Shown here in pieces: positions 1 through 5,666 of a stretch of DNA of 5,726 nucleotides. Below the pieces are notes generated by a model. The model saw only the letters and a list, made by a program, of their open reading frames with translations, did not search any database and was not told the origin of the DNA. Position numbers and translations under genes: made by a program. The stretch comes from Acidobacteriaceae bacterium (lineage in GTDB: Bacteria; Acidobacteriota; Terriglobia; Terriglobales; Acidobacteriaceae): positions 3,872 through 9,597 of the forward strand of contig PMWR01000610.1 in the NCBI GenBank assembly GCA_003166055.1. The letters are read 5' to 3'. Positions within the stretch are counted from its first letter, which is position 1; each line of letters starts with the position of its first letter.

Positions 1-62
1 TCGGGGCCTTCTTTGTTTGCGATCCAGGCAGGCGGGCCCGTATCTGCGGTTGAGACGTTGCC

Positions 63-89
63 GCTCTGCCAGTTGCGAACCGGCAGAGC
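63..89. repeat. Inverted repeat, possible hairpin
   Basis: GCTCTGCC at 63-70 pairs perfectly with GGCAGAGC at 82-89. One mismatch further in, GTT (72-74) pairs with AAC (78-80) around a GCG loop. No T-run follows, so it is not a standard Rho-independent terminator. It could be a protein-binding dyad, a repetitive palindromic element or a Rho-assisted stop for a gene to the left. Function unknown. Confidence 0.6.
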
Positions 90-187
90 AGTCAAATGAT
101 ACCACCTGGGCTCATCACGCATTCTGTAACCACGAAACGGAACTTAAGAAGTGCGGTTAGCTCGACCCACCGCCCGCCCCATGAACC

Positions 188-203
188 CCGTCTGTCAAGA
201 CGG
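188..203. repeat. Short hairpin in the leader of the 70-aa ORF
   Basis: CCGTCT (188-193) and AGACGG (198-203) form a perfect 6-bp stem with a GTCA loop. It ends 14 bases before the AAAGGA ribosome site at 218-223, so in an mRNA it would sit just ahead of the start of the small ORF. It could be a chance hairpin, a weak leader structure or a regulator half-site. Confidence 0.4.
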
Positions 204-229
204 CGCACCTGCAACAGAAAGGAAAACAA

Positions 230-442
230 ATGAGCGCACTGATACCGGATGACATTGAATCCTTCTTGTACGAACTCGGCAACTGTAAGGAGAGCCTCCC
301 TGGCACATTCGAGAACTTCGCGAAAACAACTGCGGCACTGTTATGGGAGAAATACGTCATCCTTGAAGACCCCACGATCCGAGTCCCACCCCCTGCCTGG
401 TACCGATTCCCCATTTCACCATCGAACGGATTCGATAGCTGA
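230..442 (+). CDS. Small hypothetical protein (70 aa)
   Basis: I do not recognise this protein. The case for a real gene is an ATG preceded by AAAGGA at 218-223 with 6-bp spacing. The product is mildly acidic over its first half, which looks mostly helical (residues 5-45, containing DDIESFLYEL and FAKTTAALLWEKYVILED). The tail is proline-rich (VPPPAWYRFPISPSNGFDS). There are no membrane segments, signal peptide or cysteine clusters. Its last 27 bp overlap the 3' end of the convergent MarR-type gene, so the proline-rich tail is read across the other gene's end. That could mean an older, longer or different C-terminus was lost by rearrangement. A small accessory protein of the mobile element or an antitoxin-size protein are possible, but nothing in the sequence decides. 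Confidence 0.5.
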   Translation: MSALIPDDIESFLYELGNCKESLPGTFENFAKTTAALLWEKYVILEDPTIRVPPPAWYRFPISPSNGFDS

Positions 443-1075
443 TTGCAATGAGTCCGTCATCGAAATCCGGGCCTTGGCAGCAATACTCTCCATGAGCTTC
501 TGGACTTCCATCTCTTCCGGGTCTACCGACTCGTGTGGGTCCACATCTGATCGGTCGACGATGAACCTGGTCTGGGGATCTGGCAGGAGCCGCGTCAGGT
601 TGTAGAGATGAACGGTGAACAGGAAATAACGCTTGGAGTCGTCGCTCAAGACGCCCACCACATCGCGCATCCTCTTGGCAATGCTGCGATCAATTCTCTC
701 GATCCGCTCCCGGCCGGCGTCGGTGATGACCAAGCCGTGCCACCGCTTGTCAGTCCGAGTGCCTCGAATGGTTCCCAAGCCTCGCTCCACCAGTTGGGCA
801 GCGGCTCTGGAGATCGCGTACCGAGGCAATCCGGTGTCCCATCTGATTCGTTGAAAGCTAACCCCGCGGTCCAGGAATTTGGCACGTCGAAGAAAGGCGA
901 GGTGGATCGGTTGGAGCCGGTCACTCGCGGCCTGAAGCCCCTCACCCCTGGCGGCGAAATCCTGGGCCCATCCCGCAAATTCGAGGAAGTGCACTAGCCC
1001 TTCCCGAAAGATAGCCTCCTGTGCTGTTCTTCCATCCTGCGTCGGCGGTTTTTTGCTCTTTTTCATCATTCGCAT
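416..1075 (-). CDS. MarR-family winged-helix transcriptional regulator
   Basis: A DNA-binding regulator, expected to be a dimeric cytoplasmic repressor or activator. Counting from the ATG at 1075-1073 (219 aa), residues about 54-120 form the winged helix. A recognition-helix region (LPRYAISRAAAQLVERGLG) is followed by a wing with TDKRWHGLVITDAGRERI, matching the MarR D-x-R...lT-x-G signature. Helices at about 122-165 would complete the dimer interface. The C-terminal 50 residues are acidic and longer than in a typical 140-160 aa MarR protein, and the first 50 residues are also an extension. The frame is open up to an ATG at 1261, but those 62 extra residues show no domain and run back to the divergent operon's start codon, so I use the inner ATG. 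Two more ATGs lie 6 and 9 bp inside it, and no strong SD separates them. The gene is divergent from the recombinase operon and may regulate it and itself. The ligand is unknown. Confidence 0.75.
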   Translation of the reverse strand: MRMMKKSKKPPTQDGRTAQEAIFREGLVHFLEFAGWAQDFAARGEGLQAASDRLQPIHLAFLRRAKFLDRGVSFQRIRWDTGLPRYAISRAAAQLVERGLGTIRGTRTDKRWHGLVITDAGRERIERIDRSIAKRMRDVVGVLSDDSKRYFLFTVHLYNLTRLLPDPQTRFIVDRSDVDPHESVDPEEMEVQKLMESIAAKARISMTDSLQSAIESVRW

Positions 1076-1102
1076 CTTGCAACAGTTTTCCACAACTGTC
1101 AA
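1074..1102 (-). promoter_or_regulatory. Possible promoter of the MarR-type gene
   Basis: On the minus strand TTGACA (1102-1097) is a perfect -35 hexamer. Seventeen bases later comes CAAGAT (1079-1074), only a 3/6 match to TATAAT. This -10 overlaps the chosen start codon, so a transcript from it would be leaderless or would start translation at an inner ATG. The position is suggestive but the -10 is weak. Confidence 0.25.
1082..1099. promoter_or_regulatory. Candidate operator dyad ACAGTT-N6-AACTGT
   Basis: A perfect inverted repeat, ACAGTT (1082-1087) and AACTGT (1094-1099), with a 6-bp centre, lies immediately upstream of the MarR-type start and between the possible -35 and -10. An 18-bp dyad is of the size MarR-family dimers bind, and autoregulation from the divergent gap is common in that family. 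The binding itself is inference. Confidence 0.45.
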
Positions 1103-1249
1103 CTGATGCGTTTTCAGTTCTTTACCTAAGCGGGACTGCGACGATGTCGCCAGCAATCTCGTAAAACGTGCCTTGAGCAAGCTTTTGGCTCCCTCCTGGT
1201 CCACGCGCAAAGTGGGATCAAGCGCAAAAACATCTCGAATGTGCGCGCC

Positions 1250-1254
1250 AGGAG
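1250..1254 (+). promoter_or_regulatory. Ribosome site AGGAG that fixes a TTG start
   Basis: AGGAG lies 6 bp before TTG at 1261 but 15 bp before the in-frame ATG at 1270. The spacing therefore favours the TTG as start of the first small HTH gene. Confidence 0.6.
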
Positions 1255-1260
1255 AACCCA

Positions 1261-1449
1261 TTGAGCCATATGCCCTTTAGACAGTGCCTCGACCCCGAGG
1301 ACCTTCACGAACTGCTCCGCATCCCGAGGCACGAGATTCGTTCAATGATTGATTTCGATGATGCGGACGAGTTTCCCGGCTTCTTCCCAATCCGATCAAC
1401 CCGTGGTGGCGGCCACTCGTCGCTCGCTGTCTTCATGGAGGCGCTGTGA
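1261..1449 (+). CDS. Small excisionase-like HTH protein, first gene of recombinase operon
   Basis: A 62-residue protein that looks like a degenerate AlpA/excisionase-type winged HTH. Residues 10-30 (LDPEDLHELLRIPRHEIRSM) read as helix-turn-helix. A wing-like segment FPGFFPIRSTRGGG and a final helix SSLAVFMEAL follow. Such small proteins usually bend DNA or regulate the recombinase, setting the balance between integration and excision. The start is TTG at 1261, chosen for the AGGAG 6 bp upstream; ATG at 1270 is the alternative and would shorten it by three residues. The stop overlaps the GTG of the next gene by 4 bp, so the two are probably translationally coupled. The family call rests on pattern only. 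The acidic run DFDDADE in the middle of the fold is unusual for a DNA-binding protein. Confidence 0.6.
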   Translation: MSHMPFRQCLDPEDLHELLRIPRHEIRSMIDFDDADEFPGFFPIRSTRGGGHSSLAVFMEAL

Positions 1450-1649
1450 ACGCCGCCACCGAGCGCCATCTCTTGCAGCGGGAGCAGGTCGTGTCTTTGC
1501 TCCAGATTCCGGACGCAGACGTGCAGTGGCTCGTCGACACTCGCCAGTTGACTGAGCTTCTCATCCATGGCCACCAGCGATTTGATTCGAGAGACATCGA
1601 CCTGTTGATTGACGCCTATCGCAGCACTGCCCAGAGGAGGGCTCAGTGA
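1446..1649 (+). CDS. Small excisionase-family HTH protein, second gene of recombinase operon
   Basis: A 67-residue HTH protein of the excisionase/MerR-like type. Residues 8-57 cover the whole fold: LLQREQVVSLLQIPDADVQW as helix-turn-helix, then VDTRQLTELLIHGHQRFDSRDIDLLIDAY, with the usual wing, a basic/aromatic QRF and a closing helix. The expected role is as a recombination directionality factor or local repressor for the recombinase that follows. It starts at GTG (1446), 4 bp after a GGAGG at 1437-1441 and overlapping the previous stop as GTGA. Its own stop overlaps the GTG of the recombinase gene in the same way. Two different small HTH proteins in tandem before one recombinase is uncommon, and they may act as a pair. 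Confidence 0.72.
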   Translation: MNAATERHLLQREQVVSLLQIPDADVQWLVDTRQLTELLIHGHQRFDSRDIDLLIDAYRSTAQRRAQ

Positions 1650-3055
1650 AGTACGAAGACATGATCAGACATTACGCTGCAGGAGTGCGAACCTGTGAAG
1701 TTTGCCAGGAACCGCTCGCCGCACATGAGACCTGGCCCGGTGCCAGGTTCAGGATCTGCGACAGCCTTGAGTGCAGGGGAGTAATCAAGCATGCAAGGCG
1801 TGGCCGCTATGTCGGTCCTAACGAGCACAGGTGCGAAGGACCCGGCTGCCAGAACTTTATTCCCGCTGGCAAATACGACGCCCGCGCCGACTATCTGACG
1901 TGTTGTGGCGAGTGCTGGATTCGACGGCGCACGAAGGGGAACCGAGTGCTGACATGCGGGTGTGGGTGTGGCCAGGAGTTCCTTGGCCGGGCCGAACGGG
2001 AACCAGTAGACGGGCTTTACTTCCTTTCATCGAGGCACTACGGCGACTACCAGCACAACAAGTACCTGACCGAACACTGTGGGCCATTCCGCGCCCTGGT
2101 CGTTGAGTATCTCGAGGGCTTTGTCAAGCTGCACTACAAGGAGCAGCAGACAACGCGGCGTTCGCTCGGGCCGTTTTTCCTCTTCCTGAACGACCTTGGG
2201 ATCAACTCGCTGGATAACATCGGGCCACGGACCATTACTCAGTACCTTACTTGGGCAGAGCAGGAAGGACGGCGTTGCGCGGCCACTACGATCTCATTCC
2301 TTGGCACCTTTTTCAAGTGGGCCAGGGGAATGGGGTATATGAAGGCGGCGAGCCCGGTCATCCCCTTGATCCACAACACTCGCAAGCATTGGAGAATGCC
2401 CCGTCCACTGGATGTGGACGAGATGAAGTTGACGTGGCAACTGCTTCAAGACCGCGGCAACGCTCGCCTGCGCTTGGCCGCAGCTATCGCTGAGGAGGCT
2501 GGCCTTCGCCTTGGAGAGATCTGCCGTCTTCGGCTCAAGGACGTGAACCTGAAGAAGCGGGCCCTTTTTGTGGGCTTGCCGAACAAGGGCAACCGGGAGA
2601 GGACAGCGTTTTTCTCCGAGCAGACCGTGAAATACCACGATGAGTGGCTTCGGGAGCGTGATCCCAACTGTGGCCATGATTACCTGCTGCACAACACTCG
2701 TGGGGACCAGTCCCAAGTTCAGTCGCTCGGCCATGAGTTCAGCCGAGTGCTCTGCAAGACATTCCAGGGCAGGGTACTCAACAAGACGGGCTGGGATAGT
2801 TGGTCCACCCACAGGTTGAGGCACACGATGGCCTCGAATTTGGTCTCAGCCGGTGCAGATGCGGCCACGGTGATGGCCGCTGGCGGCTGGAGGACCTACG
2901 AAGCGATGTGCGGCTACGCGAAGGTGGACGAGGACGTGGCGCGTCGAGGCTATGACGAGGCCACAAAGCGTGCCCGTGATCTGAAGGCAGCTGCCCCCCG
3001 CAAGAAGAGCCTCAGCGTGAACGAGTTCCTCGATCGGAAGCGGAAGACGGCTTAA
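1646..3055 (+). CDS. Tyrosine recombinase with cysteine-rich (zinc-finger-like) N-terminus
   Basis: A 469-residue site-specific recombinase that would break and rejoin DNA through a 3'-phosphotyrosine. All catalytic positions are visible: Arg288 (GLRLGE), Lys314 (PNKGNRERT), His389 and Arg392 (HRLRH), Trp415 in the place of the second His, as in Cre, and nucleophile Tyr424 (MCGYAKV). The SAM-like core-binding domain is about 150-240 and the catalytic domain about 255-435. A basic tail follows. Residues 17-145 are unusual: C17-x2-C20 with C38-x4-C43, C63-x4-C68 with C86/C87 and C90, C104-x-C-x-C108, then H131 and C145. They read as two or three treble-clef-like zinc units that could bind DNA or partner proteins. 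Translation starts at GTG 1646, five bases after AGAGGAGG and overlapping the preceding stop, so it is made with the two small HTH proteins. It is not a XerC/XerD or a lambda-type Int by architecture, and its target is unknown. Tandem dyads lie just after its stop. Confidence 0.9.
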   Translation: MKYEDMIRHYAAGVRTCEVCQEPLAAHETWPGARFRICDSLECRGVIKHARRGRYVGPNEHRCEGPGCQNFIPAGKYDARADYLTCCGECWIRRRTKGNRVLTCGCGCGQEFLGRAEREPVDGLYFLSSRHYGDYQHNKYLTEHCGPFRALVVEYLEGFVKLHYKEQQTTRRSLGPFFLFLNDLGINSLDNIGPRTITQYLTWAEQEGRRCAATTISFLGTFFKWARGMGYMKAASPVIPLIHNTRKHWRMPRPLDVDEMKLTWQLLQDRGNARLRLAAAIAEEAGLRLGEICRLRLKDVNLKKRALFVGLPNKGNRERTAFFSEQTVKYHDEWLRERDPNCGHDYLLHNTRGDQSQVQSLGHEFSRVLCKTFQGRVLNKTGWDSWSTHRLRHTMASNLVSAGADAATVMAAGGWRTYEAMCGYAKVDEDVARRGYDEATKRARDLKAAAPRKKSLSVNEFLDRKRKTA

Positions 3056-3077
3056 CCCTTGTGATTGCATCAACCTG

Positions 3078-3117
3078 GCGGACGTGTCGTGGAATCCGAG
3101 TTATACGACACGTCCGC
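3078..3117. repeat. Dyad element 1: perfect 13-bp inverted repeat
   Basis: GCGGACGTGTCGT (3078-3090) and ACGACACGTCCGC (3105-3117) are perfect inverted copies around a 14-bp centre. In register with element 2, the core is ACGTGTCGTGGAA (3082-3094), centre TCCGAG, and TTATACGACACGT (3101-3113). The right half starts with TTAT as in dif sites, and the left half has lost the matching ATAA. It could also form an RNA hairpin after the recombinase stop, but with no T-run it is a poor intrinsic terminator. A recombinase-binding or core site is the preferred reading. Confidence 0.6.
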
Positions 3118-3132
3118 AAGGGGTACTGGTCA

Positions 3133-3166
3133 ACGTGGCGTATAAAGCGAGTTATACGGCACGTCC
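3133..3166. repeat. Dyad element 2: dif/lox-like candidate recombination core
   Basis: ACGTGGCGTATAA (3133-3145), centre AGCGAG (3146-3151), TTATACGGCACGT (3152-3164): the arms are inverted copies with one mismatch in 13. It matches element 1 at 28 of 34 positions and sits exactly 51 bp downstream. A CTGG seven bases before each core extends the repeat to 3075-3115 and 3126-3166. The ATAA-N6-TTAT layout is that of XerCD dif sites, and the arm length is that of loxP. It lies 56 bp before the XerC/D-like gene, so it may be that protein's substrate, a binding site for the upstream recombinase, or a regulatory site. Confidence 0.6.
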
Positions 3167-3221
3167 ATAACCATCTGATTCCATTAGAGTAACGACCCGC
3201 TCAACATCGAAAGGAGCACGC

Positions 3222-4133
3222 ATGAATTTCGAACCATTTCTCACCCACTGGCGAGTCAAGAAGGGTTGCAGTGAACAGACAATCCGCTCGTACCGGAATG
3301 ACTTGAAGCTGTTTCAAGAGTTTCTGCACGAGAGATCCATCTCTCGTCTGACGCAGGTCAATTACGCCGTCATCGATCAGTACATCGATCACATGAAGCA
3401 GCAAGCCAACCCTCGATTCAACCGGACGGGGCTTTCCGACTCGTCGATCGCTCGCCGGTTGGCGACGCTCTCATCCTTCTTTGAATACGTCCGCGCCACA
3501 ACTAACCCAAAGATGCGAAACCCACTGAGCGATCTTACACGGAAGTGGAAGAAGAACGACGAACCCAAGCCTGTCGAGGGCGTCGTTCTCGATCAACTGC
3601 TCGGTGGCATATCCAATCTTCGCGATCGCGTCTTGATCAGCCTGTTCTTGGCCACCGGACTGAGAGTCTCGGAGATGTGCTCGTTGAATCGCGACACCAT
3701 TCACATCGGGGCGGAGGAAGACGGCAACGGCCAGGAACAAATTGGCGGCGAAGGAGAGGTGGTGGGGAAAGGCAACAAGCGCAGGACGTTTTTTGTAGAC
3801 GAGACAACGCTTCAGCTCTTTGCCGAGTATCTGGTCACGCGCACCGATGATGATCCCGCGCTCTTCCTGTCTGAGAGAAAACAGCGCATTTCAGTTCGCG
3901 CAGTCCAGTACACTTTGGCAACTTGGTGCCGGCGGCTCGGCTTGCCTCACCTGAACATTCATAGGCTCCGACACAGCTTCGCCAGCCAGTTGGCCAATGC
4001 GAACATCGCCAGCATGGTGCTGATGAAGCTTATGGGGCACAACAGCTTCACGACCACTCAGCGGTACTTCAAGTTGCACGACACAACCCTTGCACGCGGG
4101 TACTTCGCCGCAGCAGAGTACCTGCGCAAATAA
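3222..4133 (+). CDS. XerC/XerD-like tyrosine recombinase
   Basis: A 303-residue recombinase of XerC/XerD size and layout, with a SAM-like core-binding domain at about 1-105 and a catalytic domain at about 120-300. Catalytic residues are Arg148 (GLRVSE), Lys183 (GKGNKRR), His247 and Arg250 (HRLRH), His273 (MGHNS) and Tyr282 (TTQRYFKL). The spacing of the last four is that of E. coli XerD (H244, R247, H270, Y279), and Arg148 has the same number. The Arg-to-Lys interval is about 11 residues longer because of an acidic, glycine-rich insertion (EEDGNGQEQIGGEGE, residues 165-179). ATG 3222 is preceded by AAGGAG at 3211-3216. The gene is separated from the upstream operon by 166 bp holding the tandem dyads, so it may have its own promoter. 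It is unlikely to be the host's chromosomal XerC/D: it sits between two other recombinases and beside its own candidate sites. A role in resolving or moving the element is inferred. Confidence 0.88.
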   Translation: MNFEPFLTHWRVKKGCSEQTIRSYRNDLKLFQEFLHERSISRLTQVNYAVIDQYIDHMKQQANPRFNRTGLSDSSIARRLATLSSFFEYVRATTNPKMRNPLSDLTRKWKKNDEPKPVEGVVLDQLLGGISNLRDRVLISLFLATGLRVSEMCSLNRDTIHIGAEEDGNGQEQIGGEGEVVGKGNKRRTFFVDETTLQLFAEYLVTRTDDDPALFLSERKQRISVRAVQYTLATWCRRLGLPHLNIHRLRHSFASQLANANIASMVLMKLMGHNSFTTTQRYFKLHDTTLARGYFAAAEYLRK

Positions 4134-4179
4134 GTCGGCAGCAGCATTGGCCCTCGACCACGTACCGAGTGCAATCAGA

Positions 4180-4455
4180 ATGATCTCGAAGCTTTCAAGT
4201 GTCGCACGCAACCCGGAATGGATGGACCTGAAGGCTCTTCAGGAATACGCAGATGTGTCCGAAAGGACCTTGCGGGAGTGGATACATCTTCCGCTGAATC
4301 CTCTTCCGGCAGTGCAGGTAGACCGGGGGAAGATCCTCGTTCGGAGATCCCACTTTGATCGTTGGCTTGAAGCGCACCCATTTCGCGCGATTAGCTCGAT
4401 CGACGTTGGCCGCGTCGCTGACGAGATCATCAACCAGTTTAGGAAAGCAGCTTAG
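4180..4455 (+). CDS. Excisionase-family HTH protein upstream of phage-type integrase
   Basis: A 91-residue protein with a clear excisionase/AlpA-like winged HTH at about residues 14-65. MDLKALQEYADVSERTLREW is the helix-turn-helix, a PLPAVQV-DRGKILVRRS wing follows, and HFDRWLEAH is the closing helix. A second helical segment (73-90, DVGRVADEIINQFRK) could be for dimerisation. Its stop is 2 bp before the ATG of the integrase, so the two are almost certainly one transcript. That pairing fits a directionality factor or repressor for that integrase. The start is uncertain: the frame is open back to TTG 4090 inside the previous gene, ATG 4180 has no strong SD, and ATG 4222 would begin right at the HTH. 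I chose 4180 because it clears the upstream gene and keeps the whole fold. Confidence 0.75.
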   Translation: MISKLSSVARNPEWMDLKALQEYADVSERTLREWIHLPLNPLPAVQVDRGKILVRRSHFDRWLEAHPFRAISSIDVGRVADEIINQFRKAA

Positions 4456-4457
4456 CA

Positions 4458-5666
4458 ATGGGAGTAACCATCAGGAAGAAGCAGGGCAAGTGGTTTGTTT
4501 TTGTGAATCACAACGGCCGGCGGAAGGCCAAGTGCATCGGCGAGAGCCGGGCCGCCGCAATACAAGTGAAGCGAGTGCTGGAAGCCAAACTCGCTCTCGG
4601 GGATATCGGAGTCTTTGGCGGGCCTAATTCGAAGAAGCCGCTCTTCGGTGAATTCGCTGATCTCTGGCTGAAGGACCACGCGAAACTGGTATGCAAGACT
4701 TCCACGATTAGCGGCTATGAGAGCGTATTGCGTCAGCACCTCCGCCCCAGATTTGCTTCGATGCGTCTGGATGAGATCAAGCGCAACGATATAAAGGGCC
4801 TGATCAATGACCTGATAGCCAAGGAACTGACGCGGAGCACGGTTCGAAATGCGTTGAGCATTCTGCGTGGCGTTTTCAATTATGCGATTGAAGACGGTTT
4901 GTTTGAATCCAATCCGGCGGCAAATCTCGGCCGCTTCACCAGAACCGCCAAGACCTCGGAGGTGAAGGGAATCGCATTGACCACAGATGAGGCAGAGAAA
5001 CTCCTGGAGACCGCCAAGCGTATCAGCCCGGAATACTATCCGATTTTCCTCTTGGCAGTGAGAGCCGGCCTGCGGCGAGGGGAACTTGTCGCGCTTCAGT
5101 GGGGCGACATTGAGTTTGGCAAGGACGACGAGGATGGGAATCGGTTCATTCTCGTCCAGCACAACTACGTCCGCCGGGAGCACACAACTACCAAGAGCAA
5201 GAAGAGTCGGCGCGTGGATATGTCGCGTCAGCTGCGCGGCGTGCTGATCAAGATGCGTGACGTTCGCTTGGAAGCGGCCTTGAAAGAAGGGAAGTCGGGC
5301 ATTTCTAGGGAACTGGTCTTTTCATCGCACGACGGGAAGATTCTCGATCCAGACAACTTTTATCATCGGCACTTTGTCCCGGTGCTATTGAAGTCCGGGA
5401 TCAGGAGGATCCGGCTGCATGATTTGAGGCATACATTCGGCTCTCTACTGATCCAACGCGGGGCATCCATCGTCTACGTAAAAGAGCAGATGGGCCACAG
5501 TTCGATTCAGGTCACGGTGGACACCTACGGTCACTTGGTCCCCGGCGCAGACGTCTCTTTTGTCGATCGTCTCGATGAGAAGCCAGGGAAAAGGCTGCTG
5601 ACGGCGCAACAATCCGCAACGCCCACGCAACTGAGGGTAGTCGCGAGGGCCAGGAAAGCTACCTAA
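4458..5666 (+). CDS. Phage/genomic-island-type tyrosine integrase (tRNA-adjacent)
   Basis: A 402-residue integrase with the full three-part layout. Residues 1-55 are an arm-binding-like domain (TIRKKQGKWFVFVNHNGRRK), about 62-160 the core-binding SAM-like domain, and about 175-370 the catalytic domain. Catalytic residues are Arg206 (AGLRRGEL), Lys246 or Lys248 in TTTKSKKSRR, His321 and Arg324 (HDLRHT), His347 (MGHSS) and Tyr357 (DTYGHL). The tail after the tyrosine (VPGADVSFVDRLDE) is common in island integrases. The SD is modest (AGGAAA, 4441-4446) and the start is 2 bp after the stop of the HTH gene, so translational coupling is likely. The stop codon lies 15 bp from the encoded CCA of tRNA-fMet, pointing to that gene as the insertion target. 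The reading frame is intact with no sign of decay, so the element may still be mobile. Confidence 0.93.
   Translation: MGVTIRKKQGKWFVFVNHNGRRKAKCIGESRAAAIQVKRVLEAKLALGDIGVFGGPNSKKPLFGEFADLWLKDHAKLVCKTSTISGYESVLRQHLRPRFASMRLDEIKRNDIKGLINDLIAKELTRSTVRNALSILRGVFNYAIEDGLFESNPAANLGRFTRTAKTSEVKGIALTTDEAEKLLETAKRISPEYYPIFLLAVRAGLRRGELVALQWGDIEFGKDDEDGNRFILVQHNYVRREHTTTKSKKSRRVDMSRQLRGVLIKMRDVRLEAALKEGKSGISRELVFSSHDGKILDPDNFYHRHFVPVLLKSGIRRIRLHDLRHTFGSLLIQRGASIVYVKEQMGHSSIQVTVDTYGHLVPGADVSFVDRLDEKPGKRLLTAQQSATPTQLRVVARARKAT

Larger units (their letters stand above)
1..229. other. Left-edge stretch without a supported gene
   Basis: I see no convincing gene here. Plus frame 1 is open from the window edge to a TGA at 97-99 (32 codons) and frame 2 is open to a TAG near 160. 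Either could be the tail of a gene starting outside the window, but neither has a recognisable motif. The stretch holds two inverted repeats, described separately, and the ribosome site of the small ORF at 230. I could not pick out a convincing promoter for that ORF. Confidence 0.5.

Noticed and set aside
63..89. tRNA T-arm remnant that could be the second att site
   Set aside because: On the minus strand GGTTCGCAACTGG resembles a T-arm, but it lacks the conserved A at loop position 58. The flanks do not match the tRNA-fMet 3' end.
608..997. Plus-strand ORF (129 codons) opposite the MarR gene
   Set aside because: The minus frame carries a clear MarR winged helix, and this ORF shows no domain.
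1076..1261. Extending the MarR protein to the ATG at 1261
   Set aside because: The extra 62 residues have no recognisable fold, reach the divergent operon's start codon and would cover the candidate operator.
2294..2824. Long minus-strand ORF (176 codons) inside the first recombinase gene
   Set aside because: It is a shadow of a well-supported recombinase frame with all catalytic residues, and it has no motif of its own.
3056..3121. Rho-independent terminator after the first recombinase
   Set aside because: The perfect 13-bp stem has a 14-nt loop and is followed by AAGGGG rather than a T-run. The second, related copy also argues for a DNA-level site.
3075..3166. CRISPR-like or integron attI-like repeats
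   Set aside because: There are only two copies with a 10-bp gap and internal dyads, so it is not a CRISPR array. The GTTATAC at the right arm does not fit the integron core GTTRRRY.
4452..5183. Long minus-strand ORF (243 codons) opposite the phage-type integrase
   Set aside because: It is a shadow of the integrase reading frame, has no recognisable domain, and lies opposite a clearly coding gene.
1646..5666. Calling the trio a RIT (recombinase in trio) element
   Set aside because: Gaps of 166 bp and 324 bp, interspersed HTH genes, a Cys-rich first member and no visible terminal inverted repeats differ from the compact RIT layout.
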